From NCBI RefSeq assembly GCF_001431725.1, contig NZ_CP013106.1, forward strand, positions 2,852,001 through 2,916,000: a DNA stretch of 64,000 nucleotides, read 5' to 3'. Below, piece after piece: positions 36,801 to 45,390 of the stretch. The DNA comes from Halomonas huangheensis. GTDB taxonomy: Bacteria; Pseudomonadota; Gammaproteobacteria; Pseudomonadales; Halomonadaceae. Both the position numbers and the translations under genes were made by a program. The notes below the pieces were generated by a model, which saw only the letters and a list, made by a program, of their open reading frames with translations, was not told where the DNA came from and did not search any database. Each line of letters opens with the position of its first letter. The first letter of the stretch is position 1.

Positions 36801-37420
36801 CCCGCACCATCAGTTCCTTCCTGCGTATTCTCGATGCCGGAGCCAATATCACCACGGGTGTCATGGACACGGTACTGGGCGGATTGATGATCAAACGTGG
36901 CGCCGACAGCGGTGACGGCGCCACCATCGCTCAGGGCTCGATAACCGTGGCAGCGGGTGCTTTCGGGCTGGCCGGCGGCGGCTCGGCAATGGCGGCACTA
37001 CGCGGCATCAGCTTCGCCCGCGCAGCCACCGGCCCACTGTTCTGGGTCAGCGCAGGCCTGACGCTGGCAACACTGCCCTTCACCATCGTTCAAGACATCA
37101 AGTACAACAATGCCCTGGATGCCCACCGCGACGATCTCAATGACCTGTTCGCGTCGCTCGACGAGGACGGTCTGCTGCAGGAGGACGGGCTCGAAAGATA
37201 CACCTTCCTCGATGCCTACATGTACAGCTACGGTCAGCGCGATGCCCCCGAGGACAAGAGCATCTTCGATTATCGTGACAAGGAATATGAGTTCTACACT
37301 CAGGAAGGACATCTGCCTGACCCGATATGGGACGGTGCCGAAAACGAGCACGAGGATTACGCCGGCGACGGCAGCAACCTCGATACGCAGATGGACAAGG
37401 GATCAACGGTTGGCGCCTGA
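33869..37420 (+). CDS. 1183-residue repeat protein with HrpK/NolX-like C-terminus
   Basis: The N-terminus is Ser/Thr-rich with no signal peptide. Residues 45-500 form four units in ABAB order: A at about 45 and 277, B at about 168 and 398, period about 231. They are built on YEDxLNxLAS, a central LxxxELxxxRERGE-type helix, and FEGYWxRHGG. Two hydrophobic stretches follow (about 813-848 and 1020-1075). The end has a Tyr/Asp-rich domain with FLDAYMYSYGQRDAPEDKS and a DGLLQEDGL loop like a calcium site. This architecture recalls HrpF/NolX/HrpK proteins, which are delivered by type III secretion and insert in host membranes; the family call is from memory and needs a profile search. No secretion genes are nearby. 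GAAGGAG precedes ATG 33869. Confidence 0.6.
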   Translation: MRVDPQTSPTSLSRASETFTRALNQASQVTGGDSSESSPTPGNDDYEDLLNSLASHLAEGINTDKRTVTPLKGDAATQFQSLVAAELQAQRERGETPDLETAVEDARTALFDRIGNALSNSGRDADDGLDVFEGYWNRHGGSDAAVNAAYHAYDDFLADTTLIDNPSYEDNLNALASALAGGTLTDSRNILHLDSSETLSQLYRNLIENKLDEGLDVEQAREQVNEDLRNRLDGAAGDDVVDIFDGYWSRHGGEEDAMDLADETWLANRDDSDIAYDNTLNSLVDDMANGIDIDNRTVTPLTGEAGEKFSQLVEYELNQQRERGEQPDLQSAIDDAEEALFGRLGNGLANVGKESDAGIDVFEGYWNRHGGEEAAVNAGYNAYNDFLADTTLLNNPSYEDNLNALASAMAGSTLTESRNILHLDSSDTLSQLYQNLINIKKNEGLSPSEAVTQVNDDLRSRLGNAAGEDGDAVVDIFDGYWTRHGGEDDAQRLTDHSDLDTVRREHDLPPASELDIQSMETSEVDPDNDSRNLTVSELTWQTLIDDWKKGIEDGSISHDDQRAQFYRALRAQGALDNGLDMTVLDISKGQNLAHATGDDLSAIIDGNTLDERLGELFVSDSVQKDYQEAQASAIDKVANKDEIAASLEDMAFSEEYVSYIKELRASGQSELAEADISRTYSSLAALFPATEDSDKAAEFAQGLQLDASIIDLDHLIENPDQINDANTATATQDVVKMVLTALKRAGVDIPRRTVETIDKFVNEYLNDKQTAKNFGKALQQLGDTFQKNGEITRTDIDNLLKKDVYKALNEKTNGGMLSLISTLNSNGALGSTGGLISLASGIYQLAGKGGTLADTPEERVAIAKEMIAFLGASQHFVSLGSNIADTVKGTRVNAMLGLDKSLPEIWGDDKSSGTPFTEEKGLQFVQNLEQIIDDAPVGDRERLSQKLGLSEEDTRKIVEGIENGYADRPGLPKATTTTRTISSFLRILDAGANITTGVMDTVLGGLMIKRGADSGDGATIAQGSITVAAGAFGLAGGGSAMAALRGISFARAATGPLFWVSAGLTLATLPFTIVQDIKYNNALDAHRDDLNDLFASLDEDGLLQEDGLERYTFLDAYMYSYGQRDAPEDKSIFDYRDKEYEFYTQEGHLPDPIWDGAENEHEDYAGDGSNLDTQMDKGSTVGA

Positions 37421-37443
37421 CGAACTGTCGTCAGACAGACCCG

Positions 37444-37470
37444 CCATGCCTCCGGAGGCCGGAGGCATGG
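37444..37470. terminator. Hairpin between the repeat protein gene and the chemoreceptor gene
   Basis: CCATGCCTCCG (37444-37454) pairs perfectly with CGGAGGCATGG (37460-37470) around a five-base loop in the gap between convergent stops. Confidence 0.75.
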
Positions 37471-37487
37471 GTGCTCGCCTCAGCGTT

Positions 37488-39638
37488 CTAGAATGCCTCC
37501 CACTCTTCGGTTTCGCCCTGCGCTACCGACCTGGAAGGTGTAACCTCAGCCCTGGAAGAAGATGCGCTTTTGTCGTGCGAACTGGTGAGCTGGGGGATAC
37601 GCTCTGGCCCTGAGCCCTTGAGCCGGAAGGCGCCAATGGCATGGTTCAGTTGCTCGGCCTGGTGCCGGAGACGTGTGGCAGCCGCTGCCGAAGCCTGCAC
37701 GCGTGACGAATTCTGCTGTGTCACATGATCCATTTCGGCGACGGCCTGATTGATCTGGCCGATACCATTGCTCTGCTCGTCGGAAGCGGCGGTGATTTCA
37801 CCCATGATATCGTTGACTCGAGCGGTGGCCGACATGACCTCCGTGATCGAGGCTTCCGCCTGCCTCACCAGCTCAGCACCACCGGCTATGCGCTGATTGG
37901 AGCCGTTGATCAGTCCGCGAATCTCACCGGCCGCCTCTCCAGAGTGACTGGCAAGCTTACGCACTTCGCTGGCGACCACAGCAAAGCCCCGCCCCTGCTC
38001 TCCTGCCCTCGCCGCCTCGACCGAGGCATTGAGTGCGAGGATATTGGTCTGGAAGGCAATCGAGTCGATGACATCGATGATCTCCGACATCTTTTTCGCG
38101 CCGTCAGTAATCTCGCCCATGGTCGTGACCAGCTCATTCATCAACTCGCCGGTAGACTGGGTGCGCTCGGCGTTCTCGGCAACCAACTGACCAGCTTGCC
38201 GAGCGTTGTCACTGTTATGGGCCACGGTAGTCGTCATTTCCTCCATGCTCGAGGCTGTCTGCTGCAGCGATGCAGCCTGCTGTTCAGTACGTGAGGCGAG
38301 ATCCTCATTACCGTTGGCGATTTCACGCACCGCCGGTGTGACGACGCCAACGCCATGGCTGACATCACGGATGATACCGCCAAGACTCAAGCGCATGACC
38401 CTCAGTGCCTGCAATACCTGACCAAGCTCGTCGCGACGCGGCTCGGGCTCGCGTGCTGCAAGGTTGCCCGAGGCAATCTGCAGGCTGAAGGTCTCGGCCT
38501 CACGTAGCGGCCGCAACATGGCACGCAAGGTCAGCGCTCCAGCCAGGCAAAGAATCAGCAAACCTGCGACCAATACACCACACAGGATAATCCGCATCTG
38601 TTGCTCAGCCCCCATGCTGGCGGCGACCAGACTATTGGCAGCGGATTGCTTCTCGGCAATCAGCTGACTGATCTGCGAGGACAGCTCTCTCCCCTCTTCG
38701 ACCAGCGCATTGATATGGTCTGGCAGGCTGATCAATGTCTCGTAGCCATCCTCACTGTCGAGAGCCTTGATCGTGTCCGCTAGGGTGGAGTTGATGTACG
38801 TGTTCAGTCCGGCACCGAAATGGCTGGCCAACTCCCCCTGGTTCGACGCTCGCTGACGATAGCTCTGCCACCCTTCTCTCAGTCCATTGGCGGCATGACT
38901 GAGTACTTCAGAATGTTGCTCCCGGTCCTGCAGGATCTCCATGCGCTCCTTGACCAGCAGAGCTCGATAGCTCTCGGTGATCAGTTGATCCATGCCCTGC
39001 AGCCGAGCGACATCCTGCAGGCCGTCATGGTGTATCGACACCAGCAATTCACCGGACTTGTGCTGCCCATAGAGGCCAATGGCACTGGTTATCAGCAGCA
39101 ACAGGCCGGCCAGCGCGATGATGCTTATCAATCGCGCACGCAGGCTGGTCAGATTGATACGCTGCACCAGCCCCGTGATGCCACGGCGATGCAGCGCACC
39201 ATGCTTCAGCCGATATCGGGGACGGCGCTTGCTGCTGTTGAATTCGGCATAGGCATGCTCGGCCTTGTTGATGGCCTGAGGACTCGCTTTGGTACGTATT
39301 GACGCAAAGCCAACAAGCTCGCCTTCCTCAAACAATGGAGAGACGCTGGCGGATACCCAGTAGTAATCGCCATTCTTGCGGCGGTTCTTGACCAGACCTT
39401 TCCAGCTTCTACCCGCCTTGAGGGTACTCCAGAAATCCTTGAAGGCAGCCTCGGGCATCGATGGATGCCGGACCAGGTTATGCGGCGAACCAATCAGTTC
39501 TTCACGCTCGAAGCCGCTGACATGGATGAATTCTGCATTGGCGTAGGTGATTCGCCCCTTCAGATCGGTGCGTGAGATCAGAAAATCATCATCACCGAGG
39601 ACGTATTCGTTCTGCGTTACGGGTTGGTTATTGCGCAT
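37488..39638 (-). CDS. PAS-containing methyl-accepting chemotaxis protein (Aer-like)
   Basis: The 716-residue receptor starts with a PAS domain ([20 protein letters not shown] and [11 protein letters not shown]), as in the redox sensor Aer. One membrane helix lies near residue 165-185, a helical sensor segment near 190-345, and a second helix near 350. HAMP and the signalling hairpin tip [20 protein letters not shown] then follow. The last residues, EWEAF, resemble the CheR/CheB docking pentapeptide (NWETF type), so methylation may be tethered. ATG 39638 is used; an upstream extension of the frame is unsupported. Confidence 0.92.
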   Translation of the reverse strand: MRNNQPVTQNEYVLGDDDFLISRTDLKGRITYANAEFIHVSGFEREELIGSPHNLVRHPSMPEAAFKDFWSTLKAGRSWKGLVKNRRKNGDYYWVSASVSPLFEEGELVGFASIRTKASPQAINKAEHAYAEFNSSKRRPRYRLKHGALHRRGITGLVQRINLTSLRARLISIIALAGLLLLITSAIGLYGQHKSGELLVSIHHDGLQDVARLQGMDQLITESYRALLVKERMEILQDREQHSEVLSHAANGLREGWQSYRQRASNQGELASHFGAGLNTYINSTLADTIKALDSEDGYETLISLPDHINALVEEGRELSSQISQLIAEKQSAANSLVAASMGAEQQMRIILCGVLVAGLLILCLAGALTLRAMLRPLREAETFSLQIASGNLAAREPEPRRDELGQVLQALRVMRLSLGGIIRDVSHGVGVVTPAVREIANGNEDLASRTEQQAASLQQTASSMEEMTTTVAHNSDNARQAGQLVAENAERTQSTGELMNELVTTMGEITDGAKKMSEIIDVIDSIAFQTNILALNASVEAARAGEQGRGFAVVASEVRKLASHSGEAAGEIRGLINGSNQRIAGGAELVRQAEASITEVMSATARVNDIMGEITAASDEQSNGIGQINQAVAEMDHVTQQNSSRVQASAAAATRLRHQAEQLNHAIGAFRLKGSGPERIPQLTSSHDKSASSSRAEVTPSRSVAQGETEEWEAF

Positions 39639-40253
39639 GACGCCTGCCTGCCCTGTGTTATTTTGCCGAGACCTGCTTTGCAGATAGCGGCTTTCTGATA
39701 CCGGCTCTCTGATACCCAACTGCTCTTATCGGCACAGACGGCAGAACATTTAGAGCACGCGCATAAAAGGTATTGCCCAGCGGCGTGAAGGCCCACGAGG
39801 CTGACAGTGCGCAAGGCCTGCCATCAGCTCTGCCCCTGCCGCAAGGCCCTCTACTGCTTTTGTCGGCATTCTAGGCACTCCGCTCGCAGGAAAAAGTCAG
39901 CCACGAACGCTCATCATGCGCCATGAATATTGTGACGAGATGCTTTAGCACCACTATCTCCAGGACAACCTGACGCCCCGTACTTTTCACAACTTTCTGT
40001 AAAAAAAGACTTATATCCAATTTCTCGGGAGGGATACCTCTGCCTTGAGGATTCACCTGCCTCAGGATTCTTCATACCTGATAGGTATGAAAGTGAATAC
40101 AAACGATATTGGTGAGTCTCTCCGGGAAGGACAAGAATCTCTGAATTCATGGACCTGAACTCATGGAAGGGCCGCAGCATCTTCCTGCACTCATCACATC
40201 CCCTGCACATCACGCTCTGCCATCACACAACGACAATAATTCACGGAGTACAT
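39639..40253. other. Divergent control region between chemoreceptor and benE genes
   Basis: No gene was recognised. It contains two short tandem duplications (39688-39715 and 40141-40168, each two 14-bp copies) and a perfect inverted repeat, TTCATACCT-GAT-AGGTATGAA, at 40071-40091. The AT-richer stretch 39980-40020 may hold the promoters. Confidence 0.5.
40071..40091. promoter_or_regulatory. Inverted-repeat operator candidate upstream of the benE pair
   Basis: Two perfect 9-bp arms, TTCATACCT and AGGTATGAA, flank GAT. The site lies 163 bases before the first BenE-family gene. No regulator gene is adjacent. Confidence 0.55.
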
Positions 40254-41492
40254 ATGAAACATATCGAGAAAGGCGTAGGACTCCGGTCCGCGCCCCGTGA
40301 TTTCATCAGAGACCTCAACGCCGACAATTTCAGTGCTGGCCTCGTCGCCGGTATTTTCGGCCTCAGCGCCGGTATCATTCATATCAGTGCCGGCACAGCC
40401 GCAGGACTTCCCAAGGAGTTCACCCTGATGTGGGTGATCAGTTATCTGATGATCAACGGCATGTTCGGGTTGTTGCTGCCAGCCTGGTACCGGCTACCGC
40501 TGCCGATGGCCAATTCCATTCCCGGTGCGCTGCTGTTTGCCTCCATCATTCCCATTGTCGGGTTGAATGAAGCACTGGGCGCGACGTTGATCGCCGGCGC
40601 CATCTCATTGATCATCGGCCTCGCCGGGATGATGAGTCTGGTCATGAAGCTGATACCCATGCCTATCGTCATGGGCATGGTCGCGGGCATCCTGCTCAAG
40701 TTCGGCACCAACATGGTGATGCCGTTGCAGAATGCCATGCTGCCAGCGGTGGTGATGATCCTGGCGTTCTTCCTCGCCACGCGCTTTCTGCGTCGCGTTC
40801 CGCCGCTGGTGGTCGCTCTGCTGGTGGGTGTCGGCTATATGGCGTTTTCCGGCGCGGACTTCTCCGGTGTAACGTTCTCGATGCAGCTCCCTGAATTCAT
40901 CATGCCCACTTTCACGCTTGAAGCCTTTCTCGCCTATGGACTGCCGCTGGCACTGATTCTGGTCGGCATGGAAACTCCCGCGGGGGTCGGTCTGGTCAAG
41001 GGCATGGGCTTCAAGGAAGTACCGGCCAATGCCATCACGGCCGTCGGCGGTATCGGCACCATGATCTCGGCGTTCTTCAACCTGCACAGTACCTGCATCG
41101 CCGCACCGATGACCGGCATCTGCTCCGGACCGGAAGCCGGCAATCATGACAAGCGCTGGGTGGCTGCCGTCATCGTCGGTATCATCTTCATCGTAGCGGC
41201 GCCCTTCTATGGCTTCGTGTTCAGCCTGATCGAAGCCATGCCAGGCTACTTCATTGCCATCATTGCCGGTCTGGCGCTGCTGCGGGTAATCGGCTCAGCG
41301 ATGCAAATGACCTTCTCCGGCAAACATCAGGTGGGGGCATTGTTCTCCTTCCTGATCGCCGTCTCCGGCATCCAGATCCTGGGCATTGGCTCCTCCTTCT
41401 GGGCGCTGGTACTGGGCGCTGGACTATCAATGCTCGTCGAGTTCAAGGACTTCGGCTTCAGCCGCAGAGTCGCGGACGAATCCGCGGCCTGA
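40254..41492 (+). CDS. BenE-family transporter, first copy
   Basis: The 412-residue membrane protein has about twelve helices and the motifs of PF03594 (BenE, benzoate/H+ symporters), for example ANSIPGALLFASIIPIVGL and VGMETPAGVGLVKGMGFK. ATG 40254 follows CACGGAG. No benzoate degradation genes are visible, so benzoate as substrate is only the family default. It is followed by a second family member 89 bases on; the frames touch at 41492 but the true starts do not overlap. Confidence 0.85.
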   Translation: MKHIEKGVGLRSAPRDFIRDLNADNFSAGLVAGIFGLSAGIIHISAGTAAGLPKEFTLMWVISYLMINGMFGLLLPAWYRLPLPMANSIPGALLFASIIPIVGLNEALGATLIAGAISLIIGLAGMMSLVMKLIPMPIVMGMVAGILLKFGTNMVMPLQNAMLPAVVMILAFFLATRFLRRVPPLVVALLVGVGYMAFSGADFSGVTFSMQLPEFIMPTFTLEAFLAYGLPLALILVGMETPAGVGLVKGMGFKEVPANAITAVGGIGTMISAFFNLHSTCIAAPMTGICSGPEAGNHDKRWVAAVIVGIIFIVAAPFYGFVFSLIEAMPGYFIAIIAGLALLRVIGSAMQMTFSGKHQVGALFSFLIAVSGIQILGIGSSFWALVLGAGLSMLVEFKDFGFSRRVADESAA

Positions 41493-41581
41493 TGATCCGA
41501 TGCGACCAAGGTCTGCCTGGCCTGGTCGCGTCCTCCTGCTATTGTCCGCAGGCTCGCTCACTGCCACCCAAGGAGTTTTCG

Positions 41582-42787
41582 ATGTTCAAGGACTGGTCGC
41601 TATCCGCCGTGACCGCGGGTTTTCTGGCAGTACTGATTTCCTATTCCGGTCCGCTGGCGATCTTCTTCCAGGCCGCTCAGAGCGCCGACATCTCGAGTGG
41701 CATGATGACCTCGTGGGTGTGGGCAATTTCCCTCGGTGCAGCCGTCTCAGGCATAGGGCTCAGTCTGTGGCTCAAGGTACCGGTAATCACCGCCTGGTCA
41801 GCACCTGGCACGGCGCTGCTGGTCACGCTGTTCCCCGGGCTTTCCCTCAACGAAGCAATAGGCGCTTACCTCACCGCTGCCGTGCTGATTCTACTGATCG
41901 GCATCACCGGCACTTTCGATCGTCTGGTGCGGGCCATTCCCCCCGGCATCGCTGCCGGCATGATGGCAGGCATCCTGTTTCAGTTTGGACTGGGGGCTTT
42001 CCAGACCATCGAGTCGACGCCGCTACTGGCAGTGGGCATGCTCGCCGCCTATCTGGTCTTCAAGAGTCTAGCCCCGCGCTATAGCCTGATACTGTTGCTG
42101 ATCACCGGCATCATGCTAGCGGTGGGTCTCGAGGGTGCATCACTGGAAGGCGTACGCTGGACACTGGCAACCCCAACCCTGATCACTCCGCAATGGAGCT
42201 GGCACGCGACCTTGAGCCTGGCACTGCCACTGGCGCTGGTCAGCCTGACCGGACAATTCCTGCCCGGCATGGCCATCCTGCGTGGAGCCGGCTATAAGTG
42301 CTCGGCACGCCCTATCCTCACCGTCACCAGCCTCGCCTCATTGCCAACAGCGCTGTTCGGTGGCATCACCACCGTAGTGGCAGCCATCACCGCAGCAATC
42401 TGCACCGGCAAGGAGGCGCATGAGAACCCCGACAAACGCTATGTGGCCGGTATCGCCAATGGCGCCTTCTACCTGATCGGTGGCCTGTTCGCCGGCACCA
42501 TCGTCACCCTGTTCACCACCCTACCAGGCGCATTCATTGCGGTGCTCGCCGGGCTTGCACTGATCGGTGCCATCACCAGCAACCTCAGCGTGGTCATCGA
42601 CGCCAGAGACCACCGCGAAGCCTCGGTCATTACCTTCATGGCCACCGCCTCGGGAATGAGTTTGCTCGGCCTCGGCTCGGCGTTCTGGGGCATGGTGATC
42701 GGCGTAGTGGCGTATCTGATCCTGCACAGAACGCATCGGGTCAAGACACCGCAAACCGCATCCGCTACTGGGCAGGAAAAGGGATAA
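41582..42787 (+). CDS. BenE-family transporter, second copy
   Basis: The 401-residue protein has the same fold as the upstream gene (ISYSGPLAIFFQAAQSADIS, MAGILFQFGLGAF) but differs clearly in sequence, so the pair arose by an old duplication or separate acquisition. AAGGAG precedes ATG 41582. A degenerate copy of its last ~215 bases occurs at 43096-43312. The two genes probably form one operon; they may act on different aromatic or hydroxy acids. Confidence 0.85.
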   Translation: MFKDWSLSAVTAGFLAVLISYSGPLAIFFQAAQSADISSGMMTSWVWAISLGAAVSGIGLSLWLKVPVITAWSAPGTALLVTLFPGLSLNEAIGAYLTAAVLILLIGITGTFDRLVRAIPPGIAAGMMAGILFQFGLGAFQTIESTPLLAVGMLAAYLVFKSLAPRYSLILLLITGIMLAVGLEGASLEGVRWTLATPTLITPQWSWHATLSLALPLALVSLTGQFLPGMAILRGAGYKCSARPILTVTSLASLPTALFGGITTVVAAITAAICTGKEAHENPDKRYVAGIANGAFYLIGGLFAGTIVTLFTTLPGAFIAVLAGLALIGAITSNLSVVIDARDHREASVITFMATASGMSLLGLGSAFWGMVIGVVAYLILHRTHRVKTPQTASATGQEKG

Positions 42788-42906
42788 GAGGGTCTCATGA
42801 GGTCAGCATTTACGATGATCCAACCCTCCATCCCCAAACGAACCTACTAAGTCCTGTGGACGCGCCTGCAGGATCTGTATTTGATGAGCGGCTATATTGC
42901 CCAGAG

Positions 42907-43098
42907 TCAGGCCTGATACCCCTCTTGTACCTGCGAAGTCCGCTCACCGCGAGTCACCAACTTGCGCAGTGCCACGTAGAACACTGGCGTGAGGAACAGC
43001 CCGAACAGCGTGACGCCCACCATCCCTGCGAATACCGCCGTGCCTGGCGCCTGCCGCACTTCAGCTCCAGCACCACTGGCCAGCATCAGCGGCACCAC
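42907..43098 (-). pseudogene. C-terminal remnant of an RND multidrug efflux pump
   Basis: On the minus strand the last 63 codons read VVPLMLASGAGAEVRQAPGT and continue with GVTLFGLFLTPVFYVALRKL before a TGA at 42907-42909. This is the conserved final transmembrane region of AcrB/MexF-type pumps. Homology ends abruptly at about 43098, where the copied benE 3' end begins, so the other ~1000 codons are gone. It is not part of the intact RND gene at 48803. Confidence 0.8.
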
Positions 43099-43312
43099 CA
43101 GCAACCTCAGCGTGGCCACCGATGCCAAAGACCACCGCGAAGCCTCGGTCATTACCTTCATGGCCACCGCCTCGGGAATGAGTTTGCTCGGCCTCGGCTC
43201 GGCCTTCTGGGGCATGATGATCGGCGTGGTGGCGTATCTGATCCTGCACAGGACGAATCGGGTCAAGACACCACGGACAGCGTCCGCCACTGGTGGGAAG
43301 GAAAAAGGATAA
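43096..43312 (+). pseudogene. Duplicated 3' end of the second benE gene
   Basis: Bases 43096-43312 repeat 42574-42787 with few differences, including the stop region, and encode TSNLSVATDAKDHREASVIT and the terminal helix SGMSLLGLGSAFWGMMIGVV. It has no promoter or start of its own and is fused to antisense RND sequence on the left. This copy offers a substrate for recombination with the intact gene. Confidence 0.88.
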
Positions 43313-43446
43313 TGAGGCCTGGTCGAGCCCTTCACCCACAGACGAAGCTACTATAGCGTCACTGAAGATCTGGCTGCTCTAAACCGGCGCGAACCAATGG
43401 CCATTGCTGGCTGATCGACCTCGAGTGGTTACCCGTCCTGACGATC

Positions 43447-44460
43447 TCACCCGGCCACGTCGATAACTATCTTGCCGACATGATTCCCGCTGGCAAGCCG
43501 TTCGTACGCCTCACGGTATTCCGCGAACGGATAAACTCTATCAATGACTGGTTTCACTTCATGCTGGGCCATTGCAGCGAGCAGCGCTTCGAAATTCAGT
43601 CGAGGACCGATAGCCGTACCTGCTACCCGGAGAGAACGCGAAAGGATGTCGATAGGAGGCAAGCCACCACCGAAGCCGCTGGTGAACCCAACCACCACAA
43701 TCTCTCCTCCAATTCGGCACGATGCCGCAGATTTTACGATGGTTTTCTCTCCCGCGATATCGATAACCTTATCGACACCCTTGCCATGAGTCAGTTCAAG
43801 GATCTCACGATCCCAGTCCGGGAAGGTGCGGTAGTTGACAACCGATTCTGCGCCCAACGCTTTCAGTTTCTCGGCCTTTTCGTCGCTAGAGGTGATTGCC
43901 AGAACACGCGCTCCGAACATCCGTGCCACCTGGAGAGAAAATAGCGCGACACCGCCCGTCCCCTGAACCAGTACTGTTTGACCGGGCTGAAGGGGCGACA
44001 ACAAACTGAGGCCTGTCCAGGCCGTAACCGCTGCACAAGGCAACGATGCCGCCTCTACGTACGATACGCAATCGGGCAGATGCACAATGGCGTTTTCGTG
44101 TACGAGAATATACTCACTTAACCACCCGTCTGCTGATATTCCCAAGCTGTTCGAATGGTACTCTGCGTGCATAGGGCCACCAATCCAGTGCGGATTGCAG
44201 CTTGCCGTGACCCGGTCGCCAATTTTGGTACGGGTTACATGGTCTCCAACAGAAACGACCTCTCCAGCACCGTCTGATAGAGGGACACCATTTTCCTGGG
44301 TTGGCCCGCCATATTGGCCATCCAATATCGCTTGGTCACGAAAGTTAAGGGAGGCAGCGTGAACCCGAACCAGCACCTCATGGTTTCCTGGAGTAGGTGT
44401 CGATTCGTTGTGCAGCTCCAATTCTGGTTCGTCACCATTAGTCCATCTTACGGCTTTCAT
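43447..44460 (-). CDS. Zinc-type alcohol dehydrogenase-like NAD(P)-dependent oxidoreductase
   Basis: This medium-chain dehydrogenase/reductase of 337 residues has a GroES-like N-terminal domain (ASLNFRDQAILDGQYGG, SDGAGEVVSVG) and a Rossmann domain (VQGTGGVALFSLQVARMFGA). The usual zinc ligands are mostly absent, so it may act like a quinone/enone reductase. ATG 44460 starts MKAVRWTN. It lies in the same direction as an F420-reductase-like gene 82 bases upstream, with an HxlR regulator beyond. Confidence 0.87.
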   Translation of the reverse strand: MKAVRWTNGDEPELELHNESTPTPGNHEVLVRVHAASLNFRDQAILDGQYGGPTQENGVPLSDGAGEVVSVGDHVTRTKIGDRVTASCNPHWIGGPMHAEYHSNSLGISADGWLSEYILVHENAIVHLPDCVSYVEAASLPCAAVTAWTGLSLLSPLQPGQTVLVQGTGGVALFSLQVARMFGARVLAITSSDEKAEKLKALGAESVVNYRTFPDWDREILELTHGKGVDKVIDIAGEKTIVKSAASCRIGGEIVVVGFTSGFGGGLPPIDILSRSLRVAGTAIGPRLNFEALLAAMAQHEVKPVIDRVYPFAEYREAYERLASGNHVGKIVIDVAG

Positions 44461-44541
44461 TTCTCTTTTCCTCAAGTGGAACAGTTAGGCATGCCTACAG
44501 CATCCGGGGGCATGGATCACTTGAAATGCCGATTTGTCAGG

Positions 44542-45288
44542 TCAGGCAGGCCAATTCAAGGAGCGATTGAGAGCGACGATATCAGTGTGGGACGGAGTCG
44601 CACCGAGAGTCCCAAATTGCTCAGGCAACTGAGCGCGCTTCCCAGGTGCTTCACCTTCCACTGCAGCAGCCAGAGCTTTGCGCATTGTCTCGGCGTCCCA
44701 GTCGCAGCAGTAAGCCGGCGTTGACGGTTGCTGTCGCCACGACTCCTCCAGCGTACCGCCATCGACCGGGTCGAAACCGATATCGGCTACTAGCCCCATG
44801 ACCATGCGTTTTTGCACGGCATTGTCACCGGCTACCGCGATGGCCAGGCGATCTTCCGTCCCTTGTGGGCGTCCCAGGTTCGCCAGTGAATGCGCCAGAA
44901 TGTTGTTGAAGGCCTTGATCACGGGAAAACCAAGCTGTTCCGAGACCCATACGCTCTCTACCTGCCCCGCATCAATTTCGGGGATCCGAGAATCGCCTAA
45001 CTCCGGGTAGTAGTTGCTGGTAGTGACGATTGGAACTGTCTGGGGGACCCCATCGAAGAGCGATCTGGGTAGCCTGGCAATGCCGGAGAGCGGGATTGCC
45101 AGGATAACCAGCCCTACCCCATCGACCGCGCCACGAGTGTCGACAGCCTCAGCGCCGATTTCTTCCGCGAACGGCCGAACGTCGTCAGGGCCCCTGGAGT
45201 TTGCAACACGAACCTGGTGTCCCGCAGCGATTAACTCTCGGGCAAGCGTACCGCCGATATTGCCGATACCAATTACGCCAATTTTCAT
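44542..45288 (-). CDS. NAD(P)-binding F420-reductase-like protein
   Basis: The 248-residue protein starts MKIGVIGIGNIGGTLAREL, a Rossmann motif, then ANSRGPDDVRPFAEEIGAEA. This matches the 'NADP oxidoreductase, coenzyme F420-dependent' family widely found in bacteria that lack F420, where members reduce other small substrates. ATG 45288 is used, with GGAGG upstream. It is divergent from the HxlR regulator 102 bases away, which probably controls it. True substrate unknown. Confidence 0.82.
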   Translation of the reverse strand: MKIGVIGIGNIGGTLARELIAAGHQVRVANSRGPDDVRPFAEEIGAEAVDTRGAVDGVGLVILAIPLSGIARLPRSLFDGVPQTVPIVTTSNYYPELGDSRIPEIDAGQVESVWVSEQLGFPVIKAFNNILAHSLANLGRPQGTEDRLAIAVAGDNAVQKRMVMGLVADIGFDPVDGGTLEESWRQQPSTPAYCCDWDAETMRKALAAAVEGEAPGKRAQLPEQFGTLGATPSHTDIVALNRSLNWPA

Positions 45289-45390
45289 TTCTGTACCTAG
45301 CCTCCGCAGCTGCTTTTCCAGCAAAATAGAGACGAACAAACACAAAGACAAGAACCTACCAAAAAGTCCAATACCCACCTGGAGGTAAGT

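Noticed and set aside
42989..43312. A 107-residue frame that could look like a small membrane protein gene
   Set aside because: Its left part is antisense to the RND remnant and its right part is a copied benE end; no ribosome site.
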